Source: CAG-533 sp022779465
GTDB taxonomy: Bacteria; Bacillota_I; Bacilli_A; RF39; UBA660
Assembly: GCA_022779465.1 (NCBI GenBank)
Contig: JALFTB010000003.1
Location: 4,197 to 68,196 of the forward strand
DNA: 64,000 nucleotides
Direction: 5' to 3'
The translations under genes and the position numbers were made by a program. Numbering within the stretch: position 1 is the first letter of the stretch; each line of letters begins with the position of its first letter. Positions 50,631-58,551 of the stretch are shown here, piece by piece. Under the pieces are notes generated by a model. The model saw only the letters and a program-made list of their open reading frames with translations, was not told where the DNA came from and did no database searches.

Positions 50631-52763
50631 ATGTTAAAAGGTAAGAAGGGTAAGAAAGGATTTACTCTATTAGAACTAGTAATAGCTATTGGACTCTTAG
50701 CTTTATTTGCAGTTTTTATTGGCGTATCTTTAAATCGTACATTTAAAAAACAAAAAGAAAATGATTATAATAACTTTATTAAAAAGATAGTAGCTTCTGC
50801 TAATTTATATGTATCTAATGAAGGAAGTATCATTAATAGTTTATCTTCTGATAAAGGTTATGTTATTATAAAAGCTAAAGATTTAATAAATAAAGGCTTA
50901 TTATCTGAAAATACTATTAATCCTAAAACTAATGAAAAAGTTGATCCTAATGATGAAATTAAAGTTTCATATGATGCTAATGGTACTATTAAAATTGAAT
51001 ATCCATCAAAAACTGTTACTGAAGACTATCTTCAAGCTTTAGATATTTATTTAGACTTTGGTAGTGATAAAAAAGAAGATTATTGTTATCAAGGTTTAGA
51101 TACTCCTAATTTAATTTATGTAACTTCTGAAGGTGATTTTGTTAAAGGATATCTAAAAAAGGGTACTAATATAACTTGCAAAGGTGAAGAAAAAATTAAT
51201 TCTAATAAACTTGGTACTTATCGTTTAATATATAATTATATTTTAAAAGATGGTTCTAAAAAAAGAGCTACCAGACAAGTAGTTGTTGTAGATAATTATA
51301 AACCAACTTGTGAACAAATAGATGCTCCAACTTCATGGATAAATACTAAAAGAACTCTTAATGTTAAATGTAATGATATTGGTACTGGTTGCCAACCTTT
51401 AAAAGTTCCTTTTGAATTAGAAAATTATGCTGATAATTATAAATACTTGGTTAAAGATAAAGCTGGTAATACTGGTTATTGTTATTTAAAAGTTTATTCT
51501 GATACTAAGAAACCAGAATGTAGTTCTACTGGTGGAAGCACTTCATGGATTAATACCCCAAGAGAACTTACTTTAAAATGTAGTGACTCTCTAAGTGGAT
51601 GTAGTGATTTTACTGAAAAGAAAGAAACTTATTCTAATACATCAACATCTAGTTTTACTGTTAAAGATAAAGCTGGTAATGAAAACACTTGTCAATTAAA
51701 TATTTATTCTGACACTAAAAAACCAGAATGTAGTTATTCTGGAGAAAATAATACTTGGACCAATAAAATAGTTACAATAACTCAAAAATGTACTGATCAA
51801 GAGGGTTTAAGTGGTTGTTTAATTGCCTCAGAAACTAAGAAGTATTCTGATATGACATCTACAACTTTTACTGTTAAAGATCGTGCTGGTAATACTTCAA
51901 ATACCTGTACGGTTCCAATTTATTCTGATATAACCGCTCCAACTTGCACTAATACTAATCAAAATACTAAATGGACTAATAAAAAAGTTTCAATTACAAC
52001 AACTTGTAAAGATAATTTAAGTGGTTGTGTTAATTCATCAATGAATACCACTTTTCAAAATATCGATACTAAAATTATTGAAGTTAAAGACAATGCCGGT
52101 AACATCGGTACATGTAGTGCTAATATTTATTCTGATACTACCGCTCCAACTTCGATTATTACCATTAATGCCACCGAATCAACTAAATCAATAACTATGA
52201 AAGGTACTGGTAAAGATAATTTAAGTGGCATCGTTGCTTATCAATTTAGTACTAATTCAAATTTAACTGCCTTATCAAGTGGATGGACAAATATAACTGC
52301 TACTACTAAAGAAGTAACTGCTACTAAAAGCATTGATACTAAAGGAACTTATACATATTATTTCTATACTAAAGATGCTGCTGGTAATGTTACAAGAAGT
52401 CTGCCAAAAACCTTTAAAATTAGAGATGGTAATTATTATTGCTGGTATATTTCTAAATCAGGTAGTTCTTTTAAAACCAGTACTAAAGATGCTGGCTCAG
52501 CTGGATATCTAAATTGCCGTAGTGGTGCTAATACAAGCAATCCAACTATCGTGCAAATAACCCAAAAAGACACCATTAATTCTGCTGAATTATATGGAGA
52601 AACCAAAAGTGGAGATATCACTTATGGATGGTACAAAGTTAATTTAAAATCTTTATTAGACAGTAAAAATTACTCATGTTATGCTGCTGGTTATTGGGTA
52701 GTTACTGAAAAAGACGAATGTCGTTCATCATATCCAACTACAACTGTAAATATTATGCCTTAA
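50631..52763 (+). CDS. Pseudopilin-like adhesin with disulfide-bearing Ig-like repeats (paralogue)
   Basis: The 710-residue protein begins with a prepilin motif (KKGFTLLELVIAIGLL) and a pilin-like domain closely matching that at 37112. Four Cys-containing Ig-like repeats follow (about 220-510), each with xPxC....TSW.N..R.L..KC.D..SGC and ending VKDKAGN..C.L.IYSD. A Cys-free repeat comes next (about 510-600). It ends in a Cys-rich C-terminal domain (YYCWYISKSGS) shared with the paralogue. Unlike the paralogue it lacks the three FN3-like copies. Its stop overlaps the convergent clpP stop. It is likely a surface-exposed minor pilin or adhesin. Confidence 0.75.
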   Translation: MLKGKKGKKGFTLLELVIAIGLLALFAVFIGVSLNRTFKKQKENDYNNFIKKIVASANLYVSNEGSIINSLSSDKGYVIIKAKDLINKGLLSENTINPKTNEKVDPNDEIKVSYDANGTIKIEYPSKTVTEDYLQALDIYLDFGSDKKEDYCYQGLDTPNLIYVTSEGDFVKGYLKKGTNITCKGEEKINSNKLGTYRLIYNYILKDGSKKRATRQVVVVDNYKPTCEQIDAPTSWINTKRTLNVKCNDIGTGCQPLKVPFELENYADNYKYLVKDKAGNTGYCYLKVYSDTKKPECSSTGGSTSWINTPRELTLKCSDSLSGCSDFTEKKETYSNTSTSSFTVKDKAGNENTCQLNIYSDTKKPECSYSGENNTWTNKIVTITQKCTDQEGLSGCLIASETKKYSDMTSTTFTVKDRAGNTSNTCTVPIYSDITAPTCTNTNQNTKWTNKKVSITTTCKDNLSGCVNSSMNTTFQNIDTKIIEVKDNAGNIGTCSANIYSDTTAPTSIITINATESTKSITMKGTGKDNLSGIVAYQFSTNSNLTALSSGWTNITATTKEVTATKSIDTKGTYTYYFYTKDAAGNVTRSLPKTFKIRDGNYYCWYISKSGSSFKTSTKDAGSAGYLNCRSGANTSNPTIVQITQKDTINSAELYGETKSGDITYGWYKVNLKSLLDSKNYSCYAAGYWVVTEKDECRSSYPTTTVNIMP

Positions 52764-53332
52764 CCAATCACGCTGTCAATAAGCCCATAATTTAAAGCAT
52801 CATGAGCATTTAAAAAATAGTCAGAATTAGTATCTTTATTAATTTTATTTACACTTTTACTAGTTAAAGAAGCTAATATTTTATTAAGCTTCTTTTTTGT
52901 TTCTAAAATTCTTTCAGCATGAATTTTAATATCCGAAGCTTTTCCCTCAGCACCACCTAAAACTTGATGAATCATAATCTCACAGTTAGGTAAACAAAGT
53001 CTTTTACCTTTAGCACCCGATGCCAAAAGGACAGCTCCCATACTTGCACATAAACCCATGCCAACTGTTGATACATCACTTTTCAAATAATTAATTGTGT
53101 CATAAATAGCTAATCCCGCTGTTACACTACCACCAGGAGAATTAATATAAAGATAAATATCATCATGACTAATTGAATCTAAATAGAGTAGTTCACTAAT
53201 AACTAAATTAGCTAAATCATCATTAATTTCTCCTGTAATAAAAACAATTCTCTTAGTAAGTAATTTAGTATAAATATCATAAATTTTCTCACCATTATAA
53301 TTCTTTTCAATAATATTTGGAATAAGTAACAT
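52760..53332 (-). CDS. clpP: ATP-dependent Clp protease proteolytic subunit
   Basis: The 190-residue protein has the ClpP triad: Ser in GLCASMGAVLLAS (about 97), His in EIMIHQVLGG and Asp in NKDTNSDYFL, plus INSPGGSVTAG. It forms the degradation chamber used with Clp ATPases. It is convergent with the adhesin gene; the stops overlap in TTAA (52760-52763), and no terminator is visible between them, so the transcripts must run into each other. Confidence 0.93.
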   Translation of the reverse strand: MLLIPNIIEKNYNGEKIYDIYTKLLTKRIVFITGEINDDLANLVISELLYLDSISHDDIYLYINSPGGSVTAGLAIYDTINYLKSDVSTVGMGLCASMGAVLLASGAKGKRLCLPNCEIMIHQVLGGAEGKASDIKIHAERILETKKKLNKILASLTSKSVNKINKDTNSDYFLNAHDALNYGLIDSVIG

Positions 53333-53412
53333 TAATTTTTCACCCTAATAATATAATAAATAAAAATAGTCAAAAATATACATCAAAAAGTGTTTTATTT
53401 TTTTACAATTTT

Positions 53413-53421
53413 TGATATACT
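53413..53421 (+). promoter_or_regulatory. Extended -10 promoter of the kinase gene
   Basis: TG-A-TATACT in a TTTTTGATATACTT context, the same as before parE. Confidence 0.45.
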
Positions 53422-53446
53422 TGAATGTAGAATAGAGGGATTGTGA

Positions 53447-54907
53447 ATGTTACTAGATAGGTATAAACATAAACTTTATCAATCTGGCCTTAAAATGGTT
53501 CTTTACGTATCTGTAAGAGAACTATTTAAGTGTGACGTACTATTCTTACATTCCCTAGATAAAGGCTTATATTGTCAAATTTTATCAGATACTAGATTAA
53601 ACTCCGAAGATATTTCAAGATTAAAAGATAAAATGACTGAAATAATTAATGCCAATTATAAAATAACTCGTAAAGTAGTAACTAAAAAAGATGCTTACGA
53701 TTACTATATAAAAACTAAAGAATTAGAAAAAGCCGGTAACATTCAAAATCTTAACGGTAAAACTGTAACTATGTATGAACTTATGGGATATTATAATTAT
53801 TTCATGAGTGATATGGTTGAATCTACTGGTGAATTATCTAAATTTGGTATTACTTATTTAAATAGTAATGATCTTATTCTTTCCTGTCCAATTAATGATG
53901 ATATGACAGTTCCCAGTTATAATTCTCAAGAAATGATTTTAAAGAGTTTTTCAGATTATAAACTTTGGTCATCACTATTAAATGTTAATTATGTTGCTGA
54001 TTTAAATAAAGTTATCTCACAAAGCAAAATAAAAGACTTTATTAAGAAAAATGATATTATGATGGATAATCAAATATATGAAATGGCTAATATCATTAGA
54101 AAAGAAAATAAAAAGATTGTTCTTTTAGGTGGACCATCATCATCAGGTAAAACAACTAGTACAAGAAAGTTAGCTTTATACCTAAGTGCTATTGGTTTAA
54201 ATCCAGTTTGTTTAAGTTTAGATGATTATTTTAAAGAAAGAGAATTAACTCCTAAAGATGAAAATGGTGAGTATGATTTTGAATCACTTGCTGCTATCGA
54301 TTTAGATTTATTTAATGCTCAAATGACCAGTTTATTAAATGGAGAAGAAGTAAATACTCCAACTTATAATTTCTTAACTGGTAAAAAAGAATATAACCAT
54401 AAAATAATTAAAATAGGCGATAATGATATCTTACTTATTGAAGGCCTTCATTGTTTAAATGAAGAACTATCAAAAAGTATTCCCTATAGTCGTAAAATTA
54501 AAGTTTATATAAGTCCATTTATGCCTCTAAGTATTGATAGACATAACCATATCTCAACTGTTGATATTCGTCTAATGCGCAGAATAGTTAGAGATAATCG
54601 TACTAGAGGATATGGCGTAGTAGATACCTTAAAAAGTTGGGATAAAGTTAGAAATGGTGAAACTAAATATGTCTTCCCATATACCAATGAAGCTAACGTT
54701 ATCTTAAATACTGCATATATCTATGAAATAGGCGTCTTAAGAGTTTATGTAGAACCACTATTATATAGTGTTCCAATAGATTCTAAATATTATAATGAAG
54801 CCAGAAGATTAATAAATGAATTACAAATGTTCTTCCCAATTCCAAGTGAATATTTAAGTGATAATAACGTCTTAAGAGAATTTATTGGTGGAAGTTATTT
54901 TGAATAA
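53447..54907 (+). CDS. Uridine-kinase-like nucleoside kinase with ThrRS-type N-terminal region
   Basis: The 486-residue protein has a C-terminal P-loop kinase of the PRK/uridine-kinase family: Walker A LLGGPSSSGKTTST (about 225-238), the CLSLDDYFKERELTPKDENG substrate segment, LLIEGLHCLNEEL and the RLMRRIVRDNRTRGY lid. The first 200 residues correspond to the threonyl-tRNA-synthetase-like additional domain found in this family in Firmicutes. The ubiquitin-like TGS domain appears to be missing, so it is shorter than usual. It probably phosphorylates uridine/cytidine or a related nucleoside. Confidence 0.8.
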   Translation: MLLDRYKHKLYQSGLKMVLYVSVRELFKCDVLFLHSLDKGLYCQILSDTRLNSEDISRLKDKMTEIINANYKITRKVVTKKDAYDYYIKTKELEKAGNIQNLNGKTVTMYELMGYYNYFMSDMVESTGELSKFGITYLNSNDLILSCPINDDMTVPSYNSQEMILKSFSDYKLWSSLLNVNYVADLNKVISQSKIKDFIKKNDIMMDNQIYEMANIIRKENKKIVLLGGPSSSGKTTSTRKLALYLSAIGLNPVCLSLDDYFKERELTPKDENGEYDFESLAAIDLDLFNAQMTSLLNGEEVNTPTYNFLTGKKEYNHKIIKIGDNDILLIEGLHCLNEELSKSIPYSRKIKVYISPFMPLSIDRHNHISTVDIRLMRRIVRDNRTRGYGVVDTLKSWDKVRNGETKYVFPYTNEANVILNTAYIYEIGVLRVYVEPLLYSVPIDSKYYNEARRLINELQMFFPIPSEYLSDNNVLREFIGGSYFE

Positions 54908-54923
54908 TTGAAAGGATGATAAT

Positions 54924-55925
54924 ATGAAAAGAATAGTAATAAATGGTTTTGGTCGTATCGGTAGAATAGCCTATCGTTTATTAGTAGGAAATCCTAATTA
55001 TGAAGTAGTAGCTATTAATAGTCATGGTACTCCAGAAGATAGTGCTTATCTACTAAAATATGACACAGTTCATCGTTCATTTTTAGAAGATGAAATATCT
55101 TATAATGATGAAGGAATAATTGTTGATGGTAAATTTACTAAAGTATTAGTTATAGATGATCCTAAAGACTATCCATGGAGAGAATTAAATGTTGATGTAG
55201 TTTTAGAATGTACTGGTAAATTCACTAAAAAAGAAGATGCCATGAAACATATTGAAGCAGGTGCTAAACATGTTATTATTTCTGCTCCTGGTAAAGGCGA
55301 AATGAAAACAGTTGTTTATGGTGTTAATGATAATATATTATCTGCTGATGATCAAGTTATTTCTGCAGCATCATGTACAACCAACTGCTTAGCTCCAGTC
55401 TTAAAATGCATTAATGATACCTTTGGTATTGAATCAGGTTTTATGACTACTATTCACGCTTACACAAATGATCAAAATACCTTAGACGGTTCTCATAAAA
55501 AAGGCATTGCTTCACGTCGTGGTAGAACAGCTGCTTCAAATATTGTTCCCGCATCAACTGGAGCTGCTAGTGCCATTGGTTTAGTTATCCCTGATTTACA
55601 AGGAAAACTAGATGGATTTGCTTTTAGAGTTCCCACAAATGATGGTTCTGTAATTGATCTATCATTAATCTTAAAAAGAGAAGTAACCAAAGAAGAAGTA
55701 AATGAAGCCTTTGTAAATAATCAAAATGAAGTATTAAAGTTTACTTATGACCCAATTGTTTCAAGCGATATAATTGGTAATGCTTGTGGTTGTTTAGTCG
55801 ATGGCTTATCAACAAAAGTACTAGATATTAACAAAAGAGAAATCAAAGTAGTAGCATGGTATGACAACGAATATGGTTATTCCGCTCAAATGCTTAGAAC
55901 AATGGATAAACTATTAAAGTTATAA
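54924..55925 (+). CDS. gapA: Glyceraldehyde-3-phosphate dehydrogenase
   Basis: The 333-residue protein has the NAD-binding start INGFGRIGRIAYR, the catalytic Cys in SAASCTTNCLAPV, the RGRTAASNIVPASTGAA phosphate-binding segment and the AWYDNEYGYSAQM end. It works in glycolysis. RBS GAAAGGATGA. It sits 16 bases after the kinase gene and ten before a small unknown gene. Confidence 0.95.
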   Translation: MKRIVINGFGRIGRIAYRLLVGNPNYEVVAINSHGTPEDSAYLLKYDTVHRSFLEDEISYNDEGIIVDGKFTKVLVIDDPKDYPWRELNVDVVLECTGKFTKKEDAMKHIEAGAKHVIISAPGKGEMKTVVYGVNDNILSADDQVISAASCTTNCLAPVLKCINDTFGIESGFMTTIHAYTNDQNTLDGSHKKGIASRRGRTAASNIVPASTGAASAIGLVIPDLQGKLDGFAFRVPTNDGSVIDLSLILKREVTKEEVNEAFVNNQNEVLKFTYDPIVSSDIIGNACGCLVDGLSTKVLDINKREIKVVAWYDNEYGYSAQMLRTMDKLLKL

Positions 55926-55934
55926 GAGGTTCCT

Positions 55935-56330
55935 ATGAAAGCCATTATGGAATATAACGTTACCGGTTCTTTAAAAGGAAAAGTAACATATTATCCTAAA
56001 AATAATCATAAAGTACCACTAACAAAAACCATAACTTCAGTCTTAGAAAGTTTTGAATCAAAAAAGAAAACCTATACTAACTGGGAAAAATATGATTATT
56101 TCTTAAACAACATCATGAAAGAATATCCAAACGTATTAAATAAAAAAATGTTTACTGAAATAAATAAACAAAAAGAAGAATATCAAGAAATGACTGAAAC
56201 CCAAAACTTCTATACTAAAGAAGATTATGAAAAAGCTATTAAAGATATAGATTCTTTATATTTGAATTTAATTCATGAAGTAGAAACTAAAACTAAAACT
56301 AAGTTTGGTATTGATTTTACTTTAGAATAA
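55935..56330 (+). CDS. Small helical protein of unknown function
   Basis: I do not recognise the 131-residue protein. It starts with a possible beta hairpin (YNVTGSLKGKVTYYPKNNHK) and is otherwise helical and charged, without a signal or membrane helix. It begins nine bases after gapA with RBS AAGAGG and ends at a terminator, so it closes the kinase-gapA transcript. Confidence 0.6.
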   Translation: MKAIMEYNVTGSLKGKVTYYPKNNHKVPLTKTITSVLESFESKKKTYTNWEKYDYFLNNIMKEYPNVLNKKMFTEINKQKEEYQEMTETQNFYTKEDYEKAIKDIDSLYLNLIHEVETKTKTKFGIDFTLE

Positions 56331-56359
56331 CAGAGAAAACATGATTTTTCTCTGTTTTT
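56331..56359 (+). terminator. Intrinsic terminator
   Basis: CAGAGAAAA (56331-56339) pairs with TTTTCTCTG (56346-56354), then T run. Confidence 0.85.
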
Positions 56360-56360
56360 A

Positions 56361-56369
56361 TGTTATAAT
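56361..56369 (+). promoter_or_regulatory. Extended -10 promoter
   Basis: TG-T-TATAAT (TATAAT 56364-56369), identical in its ATGTTATAATC context to the box before ftsE. Confidence 0.6.
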
Positions 56370-56388
56370 CAAAAAAGGGAGTTTTTTT

Positions 56389-57477
56389 ATGGTTAGAAAT
56401 AATAATATCGAAGTAATAAATGCTTGTATTGAAGATCAAATAAATCAAACAAGAAAAATTTTAATAAATGAAAAAGGTTGTAAAGACCTAGATGAAAAAT
56501 ATCTAAATTATACCTTAAGAGGGGACTTAAATACTCTTACCCCTCAAGAAGGATTAAACTTACAAAGAGAAGCTTACTACTATTATGATTTATATCGTAT
56601 CAATAATTTACCAGCAACTAAAGATGGTTCAAATCCCATTATTAGATGCAGACTTCATAATGGTTTTGAATTAGAAGCTAATTCATATCGTTTTAAAAAT
56701 GTTCAAAGTGCTAAATCAATTAGAAACATTCTTATTAGTAGTAATGGTGATGTTACTTCTAAAAGAGAATCAACAATTAAAGAATCAAGACAAAAATATT
56801 TAAAACATAAAAGTTTTGTATCATCAGGTAATATTTTTACTAAAGAATTTATGATTGAAGCAAAAGGTGATAAAGAAAGCGTTAAATTATCATATAAACC
56901 AGGTAAACGTATCGAAAAAGTATATGGTCCAATTACTCATGTAACTTATCAAGAAGAGCAAGATACAAAAGAAATAGTTACTGCTTCTGGAGCATACTCT
57001 CACTATAAAATATTAGAATTTACATTAAGATTAACTAACAATGATTTTACTTCTGGAACCCTTGTTTTAGAAGATCTAGACACTGATAAAACAAGAATAG
57101 TTATTAAAGTTAAAGATAACCAAGTAAGTATTTGTAAATATTCTCGTAAAGGAAGAAAAATAGATTTATTAGATGGCACTCATAACTTTAATACAATAAT
57201 TGAATTACTAGAACCAGATACATCTAAAATTGAAAGTCCATACCTAAAAAGACTTATTCATGCCTTTGCATCTGGAGTATCAACAACATTAGTTTATGGT
57301 AATGATCACATTGATCCAAGTGATTTTAATTTATCAACAATAAACGAATTAGACTCTAAAGTAAGTGATGAAATTAAACAAGTCAAAAGCGAAATTTTAG
57401 TTCCTGGCTTATTAAGTGTCGCTGATGAATACTTTGCTATAGAAAAAACCAAAGACAAAGTTATCAGAAAGGATTAA
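56389..57477 (+). CDS. Unknown protein, first of a tandem paralogous pair
   Basis: The protein has about 362 residues and no signal peptide or membrane helix. A helical N-terminus is followed by a beta-rich middle (FELEANSYRF, LISSNGDVTSKRES, SSGNIFTKEFMIEAKGDKE, TLRLTNNDFTSGTLVLEDLD) and helices at the end. The next gene shows the same order of motifs, so the two are related. ATG 56389 is preferred because AAAAAGGGAG lies just upstream, whereas 56341 falls in the terminator. I see no catalytic motif. Confidence 0.65.
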   Translation: MVRNNNIEVINACIEDQINQTRKILINEKGCKDLDEKYLNYTLRGDLNTLTPQEGLNLQREAYYYYDLYRINNLPATKDGSNPIIRCRLHNGFELEANSYRFKNVQSAKSIRNILISSNGDVTSKRESTIKESRQKYLKHKSFVSSGNIFTKEFMIEAKGDKESVKLSYKPGKRIEKVYGPITHVTYQEEQDTKEIVTASGAYSHYKILEFTLRLTNNDFTSGTLVLEDLDTDKTRIVIKVKDNQVSICKYSRKGRKIDLLDGTHNFNTIIELLEPDTSKIESPYLKRLIHAFASGVSTTLVYGNDHIDPSDFNLSTINELDSKVSDEIKQVKSEILVPGLLSVADEYFAIEKTKDKVIRKD

Positions 57478-57478
57478 T

Positions 57479-58510
57479 ATGGAAATACAAACTGAAACAA
57501 TTAGAAACGATATAATTGAAACTCAAACTAAATTACAAGATCATAAATATCGTAATAAATATTTTAACTTTAAAGCTCCATGGGCCTTCTTTATGCAAAG
57601 AGAAACCAGAAGATTAACTCTAATCGAAGAATTTGAAGAAGAATTTGGTATGGAAATTGGAACTCCAACTATCATTCCTTACATGGAAGAAAACATTCCA
57701 ATTGCTCATTTTACTTATAATGATAATTATTATTTTGAAGCAAATGGTTATCAAATCTATGATTTAGAAAGAACAAATGGAACTGAAACTATAACCTTTG
57801 AAAGTAATGGAAATGTAATTCAAAGTAGAAGAATGAATCATGAAATAAGCCCTTATCTATCATTTACTTGTCAAAGTAATATCTTTAAACCTGGATTTTA
57901 TTTCTGCCTAGAAGGTGATGAAGAAACCCCATCAATTGAAGTTACTCTAAATGAAAAAGGATTAACAAAAGAATTTGATGAATTAACAATTACTGAAACA
58001 GCCAATAAAGAAACCAAAACAATCGTTGAATATCAAATTCCTAATTATGAACTAGAAATATCTACCGAGTTAAATGCTAGAATGGAAGTTGAATTAATTC
58101 AAATCACATTTACCCCAAGAAATAAACATGATGATAAATATGTTGTTACTGCCACACCTTCAGATATCGAATTCTTTAAAATAGATTCACATGACCTAAA
58201 AACACCATTATCAAAAGAAGAAAAAATTGATATTCTGACAACCGATTATTTAAGTCTAACCAAAAATAACTTAATTGCTATCTACCTAGTTAGATTATTT
58301 GAAGGCTTACAAGATAGCTTACTAAAAGATGGAAAGCTTAACAAAGATTACTTTGATAAAGATATTTTAGTTCAAATCTTAAATTATATTAACGATGAAA
58401 TGAAAGGATATTTACCAGAAATTTCATCACCATCAATGCATAAGAAAGTTGAAAAATTAATTAAAAAAGATCAAAAAAGAATTGACAAAGTACTATCATT
58501 ATCAAAATAG
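57479..58510 (+). CDS. Unknown protein, second of a tandem paralogous pair
   Basis: The 343-residue cytoplasmic-looking protein parallels its neighbour: YYFEANGYQIY, FESNGNVIQSRR, CQSNIFKPGFYFCLEGDEE, a beta-rich stretch, then a helical end (KKVEKLIKKDQKRIDKVL). The start has GAAAGGA one base before the upstream stop region, so the two genes are co-translated. They probably form a heteromer or act on related substrates; function unknown. Confidence 0.65.
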   Translation: MEIQTETIRNDIIETQTKLQDHKYRNKYFNFKAPWAFFMQRETRRLTLIEEFEEEFGMEIGTPTIIPYMEENIPIAHFTYNDNYYFEANGYQIYDLERTNGTETITFESNGNVIQSRRMNHEISPYLSFTCQSNIFKPGFYFCLEGDEETPSIEVTLNEKGLTKEFDELTITETANKETKTIVEYQIPNYELEISTELNARMEVELIQITFTPRNKHDDKYVVTATPSDIEFFKIDSHDLKTPLSKEEKIDILTTDYLSLTKNNLIAIYLVRLFEGLQDSLLKDGKLNKDYFDKDILVQILNYINDEMKGYLPEISSPSMHKKVEKLIKKDQKRIDKVLSLSK

Positions 58511-58535
58511 AAGTATTTAATTACTTCTTTTTTTA
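58510..58535 (+). terminator. Intrinsic terminator
   Basis: AGAAGTA pairs with TACTTCT around TTTAAT, then seven T; overlaps the stop. Confidence 0.85.
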
Positions 58536-58544
58536 TGATAAAAT
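58536..58544 (+). promoter_or_regulatory. Extended -10 directly before recD2
   Basis: TG-A-TAAAAT (TAAAAT 58539-58544). The ATG at 58552 is seven bases downstream, where transcription should start, so a leaderless mRNA is implied. Confidence 0.55.
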
Positions 58545-58551
58545 ACTATTT

